DNA of 64,000 bases from Silurus meridionalis (taxonomy: Eukaryota > Chordata > Actinopteri > Siluriformes > Siluridae), in contig NC_060886.1 in assembly GCF_014805685.1 (NCBI RefSeq), positions 11,062,608-11,126,607 on the forward strand, written 5' to 3'. Below the pieces are notes generated by a model that did not search any database, had not been told where the DNA came from, and was given only the letters and a program-made list of their open reading frames with translations. This document shows, piece by piece, positions 53,689 to 64,000 of the stretch. The first letter of the stretch is position 1; each line of letters begins with the position of its first letter. The translations under genes were made by a program, and so were the position numbers.

Positions 53689-55024
53689 TAGATGGCCTGT
53701 CTTTGGTGTAGTTATTTATATTAAAACAGTCAATTTCATTTGAGTTCTATTAGCAAGTAATTGTGCTAAGCGTAAGTAGAAACTATGTCTAGAAATATGT
53801 TTAATAATTTTGTTTTTGGTTGAGATCATATAACAGGAAATATTTGATAAACTACTGTACATTTGAGGCATTTTCAGATGCTTAGATGACATGTTTTAGA
53901 GTGATAGTCCCATTTCAGTCAGGACAATGAGATCCTGGTTCTGAGAAGTGACTAAATTTTACATTATGTAAGGCCGACTTAACAGCAGTGACATGCAGTG
54001 AATCTTTCTAAGGTTTTTGTAATTACCACTCTGGCTAAAAAATGGTTTGGTAGGTAATGATGGCCAAAGCAGGTCTAGACACTTTTAGACACCATGGAGA
54101 TTTTTAAAGATCAGGTTGAGGAATGAGAATCAGAACCGTAGCGTAGACCCTTCACCCACACTAGGGTGCCCCCTCATCTTCCAAGTAAAAATATGATTTA
54201 AGTCTGGTAGTGTCTTTATTTTTTGGCTCTCCATGCAGTGTTTGAATTACTGTCTGACTTTAAGGGTATTCATTATTATTTATCTTTTTGCTATATCACA
54301 ACATCTAATTTGAACATATCATGACACATTTTGCCTCCTTTGACGTAACTGTTCACGAAAATAAAACTGAATTAAATGCTTTGATGTCAAGATAGAAATA
54401 TGTGCAAAAAATAACATTAAATTTATGATTAATCATCTCAGAGAGGGGTATTCTTCTGCAGCAATTACATGTTAAGCTGTCTCAAATATGTGTCTATGAG
54501 CTTATTCTTTTTATACATTTTAAATTTTGTTACCTTTTCAGCAGACTCACAACTGGACTCTTGGACTGCTCTGAGAATTGCCCTTCTTACCTTCTTCCTG
54601 GAAGGGTTTGGGTTATGCAATATAAATTCAGCTTATTTTTTATTAATGTATCAGTGTTCCTGAGAAAAGTTCAAACTTTTGATGATGGTTTGCAAATCAG
54701 TTGAACAGATTTACAGGCAGTTCAGTACAGTTGAATTGATACCTTGTTTAACATGTTAAGTGTTAACTCTCTAGAAGTCCTAATATAACAGGAAAAGAAA
54801 GACAAGTTACTGGTTACAATTAAGCGTTTTTTATACTTTTAATTCTGTACATCTAAATAGTTTTTTATTCTTTATGGTTAGGGGTTTTCCTTTTTCTTGT
54901 AAAGGGTAATTTAAATGTGATTTAATTTTTTCACCTTTTTTTTTAGTCAAATGTCTGATCATAATTTCTGACTGTTTCCCAAAATTCATCATTATGGGTT
55001 TCCTGGATCATTTAGCATTTACAG
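53689..55024. other. Intergenic, nothing recognised
   Basis: AT-rich, no gene or assignable repeat. Confidence 0.5.
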
Positions 55025-55203
55025 CAGGGTTGTCCAATCTTGCAGGTTTTCATTTTAACCAATCAAAAGCCAGGCCTGATAGTCATTAAAAATACAAATC
55101 ATTAGATATAAACAGGCAGAATCTATTTATCTTTAAGCATGACTTGCATGCTTGAATAGCTGTACCCAAACCGGTTCTTTGTGGAAAAGATTGGACACCA
55201 CTG
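55025..55203. mobile_element. hAT-like MITE, 179 bp
   Basis: The ends CAGGGTTGTCCAATCTT and (reverse complement of the right end) CAGTGGTGTCCAATCTT form TIRs with two mismatches. Flanks ATTTACAG (55017-55024) and ATTTATAG (55204-55211) agree in 7 of 8 bases, an 8-bp hAT-type target duplication. Confidence 0.85.
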
Positions 55204-55419
55204 ATTTATAGAAATGTGCGTTATCATGGCTACCCTGTTTTATGCCTATTGCAGGAATCAGAATCCACTGCCACTGTCACTAATCCAAATCCAGCCCGGA
55301 TATTACGTCAACCACACTCACCTGAATACTGGCACACCTGTTTCCTGTTTTTCCTCAATCACTCTGTTAGGTTAATGCAGCTCAGCTACGCATCTTCTTT
55401 ATGAGGTTTTGCCATACTT

Positions 55420-55850
55420 CATACTGTGCTGAGCTAAGTGCCATTTCCTCAATTACTGCTCTAGTTTCAAACCTGTTTGATCCTCTTTTTCTCTGTTTAC
55501 GTGATCATTTGACCAATACCTGTTTTTGATGTCATGTATAACATTTGGCATACACTCTTATCTAGGGCAACTGACACCAGTGCTTTGAAGTTTCAATCAG
55601 TAAATATTTCTTGATACTGGTTTACTAGGTCACTGACTAAGAATACAACCACTCTAACTTTGTTAGGGGAGGCAATATAGTAGTTTAAATAGCTAATAGT
55701 TAAAACATAAAACAAAATTTCAGTACTTTTGGAAGTTGAGATCTTTAAACAATGTCTGAAGACTGCTAGTGAATCAGATGTATAGGGGAAGTTCACTCTC
55801 TCACTTAGGTGCCACCAAGGTCTACCTGTCTAATTTAGTATAGTGATTAT
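55420..55850 (+). repeat. Diverged duplication, copy 1
   Basis: It shares an ordered set of modules with 57860-58250: a 'tttcctcaattactgctctagtttcaaacctgttt' block, 'caactgacaccagtgctttgaag', 'gaatacaaccactctaactttgtt' and 'tctttaaacaatgtctgaagactgctagtgaatcaga'. It also contains 'acatttggcatacactcttatctagggcaac', close to a very common fish repeat end, so it may be an interspersed repeat rather than a segmental duplication. Confidence 0.65.
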
Positions 55851-55978
55851 TGCATGTGGTTAAACAAAATAAATGAAGAAAAAAAACTCTAGCAAACGTT
55901 TGTTAGAGGAACAATAGACAAGTTTTGTAACAACTTGGCACGTAGTAATTAAATAAGCATTGCTCTGGGCAGCTAATG

Positions 55979-55981
<3 letters not shown>

Positions 55982-56029
<48 letters not shown>
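55982..56029. repeat. (AT)n microsatellite
   Basis: A pure AT run. Confidence 0.95.
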
Positions 56030-56034
<5 letters not shown>

Positions 56035-56427
56035 TGTATGTATATATCCTTTTTTTAAATAGATGAATAGAATAATCATTAAAGATGTACAGAAAATAAA
56101 ACAATTAAAAATCTATAAAAAGTTATCTACAAAATTTTAAAAGAAAATGTGAAAAATAGAAATACTTGAATTTCTCATAATTAATTTTTTATAATAATAA
56201 TAAAAGAAACATGTCAAATATTGAGTTTGTGCAAATGAAACAATTCGTATAAAACCAGCTTTTGGAGAATATTATTATAACCAACAAAATGCCTACGATT
56301 GTAGTACACCATGTACTTAATGATTTTTTTTTTTTTTTCTTATCACTTTGTATTCACTGACATTATCATACCACCAGAGGGCTCTCTATTACTGCCCTGA
56401 AAACATACTTGTGGGGGTGATTATAAC

Positions 56428-56600
56428 AGTGGTGTCAAATGTTGTCTGTAAGGCTCCAGCATGGCTGCAAGTGTTCATTCCAAAAGCACAGCTGATTCCA
56501 GTTGTTTAATCAGTTGTTCTTGGTCTTGAAATAACTGATGAGTTGTATCAGCTGTGGCTCTTTCTAGACTGGCATGAAAAGGCACACTGATCCTTTATGA
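56428..56600. mobile_element. Possible diverged hAT-like MITE
   Basis: It starts CAGTGGTGTCAAATG and contains 'gctccagcatggctgcaagtgttcattccaa', which recalls a common fish hAT MITE ('caggggtgtcaaactcag...'). The right end near GGCACACTG is only a partial match and no target duplication was found. Confidence 0.35.
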
Positions 56601-57476
56601 AGTTTGGTCAACTCTGTTGTTAGAGACTCACACAGATAGATTCAGTGGTTAGCTAGTTAGTTTTGTCTTGCCCAAGATTTTGTGTGGAAGCTTTCTTCTG
56701 ACCTGTGTTGAGAGAGAGTTGTTTACCACTAGAAAGCACTACAGTGTATAGTGAGAGTCTGGGCTCTTGTAAATGCCCTAAAGCCTAAATGCCCTGACCA
56801 CACAGGCCTGGTGGATACTGTAAATATTTTTTAGTAGAATAAGCTCCTTCAAAATGATCATGAAAGCCAATAGTATCAACACTATATCCTGGAGATTGGA
56901 TATCAGCCTCTTATTTTTTTCAAATGTTTTTGAAGATGTCAGCAAAAGTGCCACATACACTTGCTTCCTGCTGAGGTGTTGCCACAAATGGGTGCAAAAA
57001 AATAGTTGTTATGTGAAAACAGCAGTCCTGTCAAAGATATTCAACCAAGTGTTCATGAAAGGAAAGTAGAGCATAGTTCAATACAACCCCAGTGGATGAC
57101 TCCTGAGTAGTATAGTAAAATGCAAAACTTTAAACTATAAGCACTTAAATTAGAAACAAAATGTAAAAACATTGAGCAGAAACAGCTGCACATTTTTACT
57201 GCACATTGGACAGGATATCCTTTGCCTAACCATATCTGACAGGCACAGTACCATGCCTACAATTTCATTTGGTTGCATTTATACAATTGGTAGAAATAAT
57301 GCTCAACAGCATCAGATAACACTTTCACTATAACTACATCCTACTCAAGAGGTTTATGTTCCTCTGCTACTATTCTAAACCACTACTACACTTGTTTTTA
57401 TTCTCCCCCACCAAAAAAAAAAACCAACACACACACACACAAACTTATATTCCTTAAAATGTTTGGGGTTTTAAAA
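56601..57476. other. Intergenic, nothing recognised
   Basis: No coding or assignable repeat sequence. Confidence 0.45.
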
Positions 57477-57625
57477 AGTCAAGTTTATTTCTATAACACT
57501 TTTCACAATGGACATTGTCAAAGCGAAATTCAAGAATTTAAGAATCAAGGCCAAAGCAAGCGGGTTCAGCGTGAGTGATAATTCAATTCATTTTTATTTG
57601 TAGAACAATTTTAACAATAATGTGT
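57477..57625 (-). mobile_element. Two LINE 3'-tail fragments, minus strand
   Basis: 'agtcaagtttatttctataacacttttcacaatggacattgtcaaagc' is the reverse complement of the 3' end of the L2 element at 34.47-34.53 kb, with a few changes. 60 bases on, 'attcaattcatttttatttgtagaacaattttaac' is a second tail of the same general form with an ATTCA-type repeat. Confidence 0.75.
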
Positions 57626-57859
57626 ATGTTACAGTTACACATGTTTGTCACATATATGTCTTGTCTGTTTGTTATTGTTGCAAGTCATGGAAGCTTGTTA
57701 GCGACTATTAGCATTAGCTCTGAACAGTCCATCATATACATTAGATGCTCGATTAATCTCTGTCATCAACTTGTGGTCATAAAGAAGAACAATGAGGAAA
57801 CATATCATGCTTCAGTTGATTAACTATGATTAGCCATATTTGAATTGACATGCTTTAGT

Positions 57860-58250
57860 GTGCAGGGCTGAGTGTTATTTCCTTGTTTGCTACTTTAGTT
57901 TCTACCCTGTTTATCCTCTTTTTTTCAGTTTACTTGTTTGTGTGACCATTTAATGTTTTTGACAAAAACAATGTCACTAGAATTGATAAAAACAAGATGC
58001 AGACAACTGACATAAGTGCTTTGAAGATATAGCGCATATATCTTGATACTGGATCACTGAATAAGAATACAATAACTCTAACTCTGTTGTGAGGGCAATT
58101 TAGTTAAATAATCCATAAAAGTGCTCATTTCAGCACTTTCAGAGGAAGTAAATCTTTAGACATTGTTTGAAGACTGCTAGTGACTCAGATATATGTAGGT
58201 TAAGTTTTCGTGCCACCAAAGTCTCTAATACTGTATAGTATGTTGAAATT
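57860..58250 (+). repeat. Diverged duplication, copy 2
   Basis: Partner of 55420-55850; same module order, about 2.4 kb downstream, same orientation. Modules: 'tttccttgtttgctactttagtttctaccctgttt', 'caactgacataagtgctttgaag', 'gaatacaataactctaactctgtt' and 'tctttagacattgtttgaagactgctagtgactcaga'. Confidence 0.65.
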
Positions 58251-60070
58251 AACTAAGATTTGATTAAAGTGGAAAGTTTTTGTCAGTTTCTTTCCACTGT
58301 GCTCTTTACTTTTATAGTCAGTAGTAGGTGAAAGATTCACTCATCCGTACCAGGTAGGAGGGAGAAAAAAAAAAAGAACATTTAGTTCCCCAAACATCAT
58401 AGCAGGGCCTACAGGGCAAGCAGCATTTGTTTTCTTATTTTTCAGCAGCTAATTCAAAATACAATGAGTAAAGTGGCTTAAAAAATTCAAAGCTGAAAAA
58501 GAAACACTACCATCAACAAAAAAACATACCACTTTTACATCAGTGATTGAGCCAATGCAAGAAGTGTTTGTGCTTTAGTGCTTTAGCTTTCACCACGGTG
58601 AAGCTATCTGAGCATCTTGCAGGGGTGGGGAACACATTTTTACAACACTCTAAGTTCACACATCTTGAATCATGCAGATAGCTGTCAAAACCACGTAAAG
58701 TATATTACATTTATACACACAAACTTGTAAATACTAACACATTTGTCTTATAACTTATGAGGACCCTTCATTTGCATAAGTATTAATTAGCTAATAGCCA
58801 TTGACATTTATTTTCAGCCGTATTCAAAGATTTCAAAACAAAACAAAAAAACATAAAAAAAACAAAAAAAAACGGATAGCATTATTAAGCACTCAAAATG
58901 AGTATAACAAAGCATTGAACATGAGATGGGCACACACTGGATGACTAACTTAATAATAATATAAATAATAATAATAATAATAATAATTACAATAATAACA
59001 ATAGCAACCTTTTTTCTGAATTTATAGATTAAACAGGAAAATTCAATTTGAGATTTTCAGAAAACGAAAGATAACAAAAATAAGCATAATAAAACTGATT
59101 ATTATTATTGTTATCTAAATTTGCCTATTATTATTGGATCCAAATAAACCTATATCCCCATTAGATATTCATTGGTCCCCACTACAGTATAAAAACATTC
59201 ATGAACACACATACACATCACACTTTGCACAAATCACACATACACACAGGTACAAATTCAGTGAGAAACAATGCAGAGTTCATGCAACGATGCAGTGTTT
59301 CAGTATGACTGTATATGCACTGGAAAGCCACAGTAATTAAATAGACATAAAGATAAGCACTTTCAAAAGACATTTTAAATATCCTTCTGGTCAAACATGT
59401 TGTTTGTTAAAAACTCTTAATGTTGGCATTAATTCTATAAAAATATCCATTGTATAAAAGACTATTATCGAAACAAAAGGATTTGACTTCATTTCCCAAC
59501 ATAAATGGAAGCCAGCTTCCTGTAACTCCTTTCCCAAAGCAGGACCACACCAGCTATTAAACTATTTACATACACAAACACACACACTAATGCATAAGCT
59601 GGAAGATGTTTTCTCCGGTAGCAATAAAAACAGGAAATATTGACCAGAACACTTAATTTCAGTTTTACAAAATTTCACGTGTCATATATGTTATGTTAAA
59701 AGATTTTTTAATTATTATTTAGAGAAATCATTAATTTCTTGAGGAAATTATTTGGGAAGATTTTAATAGGGGAATAATTCATCTGCATATGTCTGATGGA
59801 ATGGCTATGTATAAATCATTTTCCAGGTATTATTTTACTGTACTACATTTTTCACATTTCTAAACCAAGTAAACCATTGAATTATGTATTCACAATTTGA
59901 GAAATATTTATACTGATTACATTATGACAGTCAGTTAAGCAATTTGAATAACTGTAGTAATGATTACACACTTTTGAATTGTGTAAATCAGTGTTGAAAG
60001 TGCCTTTTTGGTACAACCCCTTAGCCACTGGCATGGCATATATGTATATTTGGTCAAACTGATTCAACAG
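58251..60070. other. Intergenic, AT-rich
   Basis: (AAT)n at 58951-59002, otherwise nothing assignable. Confidence 0.5.
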
Positions 60071-60071
60071 C

Positions 60072-60140
60072 AAAGTCAATGTCAAATGTCATTTATTAGC
60101 ATTTCAGATACTGCACAGTGAAATGGGCCTGCTGAATTTA
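60072..60140 (-). repeat. Short fragment of the 35.8-kb LINE-3'-end-like repeat
   Basis: 'agtcaatgtcaaatgtcatttattagcatttcagatactgcacagtgaaatgggcctgctg' follows the start of the copies at 35.8 and 27.7 kb. Confidence 0.5.
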
Positions 60141-60242
60141 CCACATAATCATAAAGGTTCATCATAAAAGGTTTCCTGACATTGAGAAATTCCAGGTTTT
60201 ATCATTTATTATTTATATCAAAGTGCATCTACGCATACACAC

Positions 60243-60375
<133 letters not shown>

Positions 60376-60633
60376 TAATATATAAAACACTAAACCCTAA
60401 CCCTAATTTATATAAATAAAAGAAGCTGAATGAAAATATAAAAGAGGCTGAATAAAAACCACCATGTCCATTCTTTACTCAGATATAAAAATTTAAAATA
60501 AAAAATAAAAAAAAATTTAATCACTAAACATTTGTTTTACTGAAGCCTCCAATCAATTACTAAAATCATGTTTAAATACATTGATCAATTGGCATTATAT
60601 AAAACACACAAATCCTTTCTTCATGAACCTTAC

Positions 60634-60784
60634 TTTCTTTCTTGAAAAACAGGACGCAACCCTTTTGATGTGGTGAAAAGAGCAAATCAACAGCTTTTGC
60701 CTGTTGATAAAGCAGTTGGAGAATTTTACAGCTGGCTCTTTTCTTTTTACTCATAGGTTTCAGGCCAGGGGTGATGGGCTTCAC
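60634..60784 (-). other. Exon-like open frame of unknown identity
   Basis: On the minus strand a TTTATATTTCAG acceptor (AG at 60786-60785) precedes 151 bases open in one frame, VKPITPGLKPMSKKKRAS... to ...VLFFKKE, followed by a GAAA|GTAAGG donor (GT at 60633-60632). Both splice signals fit the consensus and there is no internal stop in 50 codons. I do not recognise the peptide; it is Lys-rich. The plus strand also has a shorter open frame behind a CAG, so chance is quite possible. No neighbouring exons were found. Confidence 0.25.
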
Positions 60785-61261
60785 CTGAAATATAAACAGA
60801 GCACTGCAATACTAAAATCAGTGCAGAAATCTCTGCAGAAATCTCCACACACATACAAGTTAGAGATGGATTATGTTTAATAGACGTGGTGTTATTTATG
60901 ACTGCAATTTTGTAAGTAAATAAGTCATAAAGAGAATAGGTAAAGCTTATGCATGTCCTTCTTAGTGGGTCAATCTTTAAAATCTGCTTGTATATTGCTT
61001 TAAATTGCCATCTAAGTAGTTCCAAAACTACTTTGGTTAACAGCTAAATGATGAAAACTTTGTGTAACCTTCTCACTCTGACCACCTGCTGTAAATGATT
61101 CATGAGTTAAAATCGCACATATATGACCATTTCTGAGCAGTGTTTCCTCTCTGTTTAACTTCTCACACACTACATTAATATTATTGTTTGTTTGTTCATA
61201 AGACTACATAATGATAATGATAATGCTTTATGAACTTATGCAGAGAGAGAGAGAGCGAGAG

Positions 61262-61306
<45 letters not shown>

Positions 61307-61438
61307 TCTACCTTGGAAAACTATTACACACATTGCAGTTCTCTCACTTACTTGGAAAAAGTTAACTTTGACAAAAAAAAATGGGGCAGGCCTACCAACA
61401 GGAAATTATGTCAATCACCATAGTTACATAGTTACCAC
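60785..61438. other. Non-coding with (GA)n microsatellite
   Basis: A (GA)n run at 61241-61302; nothing else assignable. Confidence 0.6.
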
Positions 61439-61439
61439 A

Positions 61440-61578
61440 CTACAGAAGAGAGTTCTCGTTTTACTGATCATTTGCTCCGGAGTAACGTGGTCCGGGCAGA
61501 GCCAGCCAAGTCAACACCCATCACTGCAATGAAGACAGAAATAACACACATGCTGACCATTTGTCAGGGCACGTTTTG
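61440..61578 (+). other. Inferred 5' leader exon of the second GPR183-like gene
   Basis: It ends at TTTTG|GTGAGT (GT at 61579-61580). The acceptor before the coding exon is TTTGCGTCCCAG (AG at 62424-62425), giving an 847-base intron. The leader has an ATG at 61529 opening a 16-codon upstream frame; its stop TGA is formed across the splice junction (TG at 61577-61578 plus A at 62426), 21 bases before the receptor start. The 5' boundary is a guess. Confidence 0.5.
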
Positions 61579-61642
61579 GTGAGTACACTTTTTACATTAA
61601 TGTTAGTGTTAATTATGCTATATTTTTTGTATAGTGTAAGTA

Positions 61643-61680
61643 ATGATGATGATGATGATGATGATGATTATTATTATTAT
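61643..61680. repeat. (GAT)n/(ATT)n trinucleotide repeat in the leader intron
   Basis: A short GAT array grading into TAT/ATT within the inferred intron of receptor copy 2. Confidence 0.85.
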
Positions 61681-62447
61681 ATTAATAATTATATTAAAAA
61701 TAATATTTTAATAGTGTAATAAAATAATTTAATTGACTTTCCACAGCATAATTAGTAAAAGTTCAATTTAGTTTAAATGTCTCTTGAGATTAAATTTTTT
61801 AAACATTTTTTTTCTTTTAATGTATAAAATAATAATATCCAGCATTTCAACAATGTGGTCTATATGAGCGTGGTTTTATATATATTGCTTGTATTTAATT
61901 GCTTACATAATTAAATTGTTTGGGTTGTAATTTTCATAGTTGTTACACAGAACGTATGACAATAACACAATCTTTGAAAATTCATATTCATATAAAAAAT
62001 CATATTATGATTATTATTCATATTCATATTATTCTGGAAGTGTTAAAGTCATTGCAAAAATTGCACTGAGAGACTTTATTGTAAAGCAACATCTTTTATC
62101 CAATTTTTTTAACAAAGAAAAGATTCTTATAGGTGGAGCAGATTTGGCTAATCAGACAGGCAGGCAGGCAGGAAACACATTTCACTTAACCTCGTGTGTA
62201 GCATGTTGCACTTGGTTGTATTGGGACCTCCACGCATTGTATGAATCAGCATTGAGTGATGCGGAACTGCTATTGTGCTGTAGACTTCCTCCAGTGTACA
62301 ATTTAGACTTCCTTTAACTTCACCTATTATAAAAAATAAACAACTGCTATCTAAATTCCTTTTGCCATGCATGTAAGCTAAGCCTGAGATTTTGAATGTT
62401 GAAAAGTGTTTTATTTGCGTCCCAGATCCGTTTCCAGAAGTGCAGCT

Positions 62448-63563
62448 ATGATGCCATCTATGGCTATGATGGCAACTCCAAACAGCAGCAATACCGCTGT
62501 CTCCATTGATGGCAACTGCACCAACTTGTATGATCATCGTGGGTGGGCGCATGTACTCCTACCTGTGGTTTACACCTTCATCTTTTTTGTGGGACTGTCA
62601 GGTAATGTTTTGGCTCTGCATGTTATCTGGCCCAATATGAAGAAAATCAACTCCACCACTGTGTACTCAGCCAACCTGGTGGCATCTGACATCCTTTTCG
62701 CATTTGCTCTCCCTCTAAGAATCATTTACTACGCACTGGGATTCCACTGGCCGATGGGAGAGGGCATGTGCAAGGCCACAGCTCTGGTGTTCTACTTGAA
62801 TATGTATGCTGGTGTGAACTTTATGACCTGCCTAAGTGTGGACCGCTTTATTGCTGTGGTACTCCCACTGCGCTTCAGCTGCTTCCGTAAAATACACAAT
62901 GTGCGATACATCTGTATAGGCGTTTGGATGCTAGTGTTGGTCCAAACTTTGCCACTTCTCTCCATGCCGATGAGTCGTGAGGAACATGATGGCTACATCA
63001 CATGCATGGAGTACCCCAACTTCGAGCAGGTTGATGGCTTGCCCTATATTCTGATTGGGGCTGTGTTTCTGGGCTATGGCATTCCTCTGACAACCATCTT
63101 AATCTGCTACTCAGCTCTTTGCTACAAACTTCGTGAGTTAGCCAAGAGAAACCAGCTGACAGAGAAGTCAGGCCTCAGCCGCAAAGCCATCGGCGTGATC
63201 TGTTGCGTCATTCTAGTGTTTGTGATTTGCTACAGTCCCTATCACATAGACCTGCTGCAGTACATGATTCGAAAACTGCAGCACCAGCAGGATTGTTATC
63301 AACTGCATGCCTTTCAGATCTCTCTGCATGTCACCGTCAGCTTTATGAACCTCAACTCCTGCCTGGACCCCTTCATCTATTTCTTCGCCTGTAAGGGCTA
63401 CAAGAAGAAGGTGCTGAAGCTGCTTAAGAGGCAAGCGAGCATGTCATTATCCAGCATGGTTAGGACATCACCAGATGAATTATCCCGAGATATTGACAAA
63501 ATTAATATGGGCAACAGACTCTCCCATCTGAGGGAGAGAAGCAGCATGATAGAGCGTGACTGA
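62448..63563 (+). CDS. gpr183: GPR183 (EBI2) oxysterol receptor, copy 2
   Basis: A 371-residue rhodopsin-class receptor, close to the usual ~360 of GPR183. Helices lie at about 36-60, 70-95, 106-130, 154-174, 198-222, 247-271 and 288-313. Landmarks are N12-S-S and N23-C-T glycosylation sites, the Cys pair C108/C186, the family-typical DRF (132-134) in place of DRY, ITCMEYPNFE in ECL2, CYSPYH in TM6, DPFIY (308-312) and ACKGYKKKVLKLLKRQ in helix 8. The oxysterol-contact equivalents R91, Y116, Y120 and Y265 are present. GPR183 binds 7alpha,25-dihydroxycholesterol and directs lymphocyte and dendritic-cell positioning via Gi. The first ATG after the acceptor (62448) is taken as start; M2, M5, M7 and M8 are alternatives. 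A GTG 14 codons upstream belongs to the intron and leader. The C-tail is rich in Ser/Thr for kinase/arrestin regulation. Which teleost gpr183 paralogue this is cannot be told without a tree. Confidence 0.95.
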   Translation: MMPSMAMMATPNSSNTAVSIDGNCTNLYDHRGWAHVLLPVVYTFIFFVGLSGNVLALHVIWPNMKKINSTTVYSANLVASDILFAFALPLRIIYYALGFHWPMGEGMCKATALVFYLNMYAGVNFMTCLSVDRFIAVVLPLRFSCFRKIHNVRYICIGVWMLVLVQTLPLLSMPMSREEHDGYITCMEYPNFEQVDGLPYILIGAVFLGYGIPLTTILICYSALCYKLRELAKRNQLTEKSGLSRKAIGVICCVILVFVICYSPYHIDLLQYMIRKLQHQQDCYQLHAFQISLHVTVSFMNLNSCLDPFIYFFACKGYKKKVLKLLKRQASMSLSSMVRTSPDELSRDIDKINMGNRLSHLRERSSMIERD

Positions 63564-63636
63564 GATACACACAACCTCTGGACTAACTTCAAAATCAGGA
63601 AAATCATATCGGGTACTGGCTTCTCATCAGACTGTT

Positions 63637-63642
63637 AATAAA
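63637..63642 (+). terminator. Polyadenylation signal for receptor copy 2
   Basis: AATAAA 74 bases after the stop codon, in TGTTAATAAAACATC. Confidence 0.6.
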
Positions 63643-63940
63643 ACATCACAACATCTAAAAAAAATTGAATTAAAAAAAAAACCCCTCAGTGCAGTACTTT
63701 ACGCTTAAATCTGTAAATATGCAAATTTTGTCAACCCGCGAGGTCCTTTAATTAGTTTGTTTGTTCATGGTTTCAATATAAGTTAAATACATTTTTGAAA
63801 TACAAACATTTTGAACAAATACTTTAAAACTTTACACCTTCGAAAAAAGAAACTGTATGACATTATCTTCGCATTGATGGTCTCCAAACTAAGAGTGCCA
63901 CCTGCTGTTAGATATCTAAAATAGTTTGGGAAATGTGCTG
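63643..63940. other. 3' flank, nothing recognised
   Basis: AT-rich flank of the receptor gene with poly-A patches at 63657 and 63674. Confidence 0.5.
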
Positions 63941-63944
63941 AAGT

Positions 63945-64000
63945 GGGTGGCATAGCAGCAAAGAGGTTAACTTATCATCGTACTGCTCCAGGGTCGAGAA
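63945..64000 (+). repeat. Start of a SINE-like repeat cut by the window end
   Basis: 'gtgggtggcatagcagcaaagaggttaac...ctgctccagggtcgagaa' resembles the tRNA-like head of fish SINEs ('ggcggcacggtggc...ctccagggtc'), with a B-box-like GGGTCGAGAA at the end. The rest lies outside the window. Confidence 0.5.

Noticed and set aside
60392..60405. Possible telomere or subtelomere
   Set aside because: Only about two CCCTAA units inside an AT-rich microsatellite flank.

Overview
The window looks like ray-finned fish (teleost) nuclear DNA. It is AT-rich and dense in dinucleotide and tetranucleotide microsatellites. It carries fish-type repeats: an L2-like LINE whose 3' end is a (TTGAC)n tail, tRNA-derived SINEs, hAT-like and pogo/Tigger-like MITEs, and a dead Tc1-type transposase. 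I saw no bacterial or phage features. I cannot fix the species; an otophysan such as a catfish is a guess from the repeat types. Only two complete protein genes are visible. Most other long open frames are microsatellite translations or chance frames. || Layout: 1-29 kb is a gene-poor block. Between repeats it holds several GC-richer, non-coding stretches full of homeodomain-type and palindromic sites (about 5.4-7.1, 15.8-16.6, 20.3-20.9, 23.8-24.3 and 25.2-26.1 kb), which I read as candidate conserved non-coding (enhancer) elements. At 29.2-29.35 kb a CpG-rich island on the minus strand has two CCAAT boxes, a YY1-like ATGGCG context, an ATG and a short Arg-rich reading frame ending at a consensus splice donor. 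I read it as the promoter and first coding exon of a minus-strand gene running leftwards. By synteny and by the Met-Ala-Leu, Arg-rich start, clybl is the best guess. 29.4-45.3 kb is repeat-rich intergenic DNA (L2 remnant, LINE tails, many microsatellites). || 45.3-47 kb: first GPR183-like receptor gene, plus strand, with a 5' leader exon, a 221-base intron and a single coding exon. 47-61.4 kb: intergenic DNA with MITEs, a ~1.1 kb hAT-like element, a diverged local duplication and one unassigned exon-like frame at 60.6-60.8 kb. 61.4-63.65 kb: second GPR183-like gene, same strand and exon plan. The window ends in the start of a SINE-like repeat. || How it fits together: in mammals the order is UBAC2 (with GPR18 and GPR183 inside it on the opposite strand), TM9SF2, CLYBL, ZIC5, ZIC2. 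A minus-strand clybl on the left and plus-strand gpr183 copies on the right match the relative order and strands of that block. The left 29 kb would then be clybl intron 1, and its non-coding elements could serve zic2/zic5. No exons of tm9sf2, ubac2 or gpr18 were recognised between or around the receptors. Both receptors keep the residues known to contact the oxysterol ligand in GPR183, so both probably sense 7alpha,25-dihydroxycholesterol-like ligands and guide immune-cell migration.
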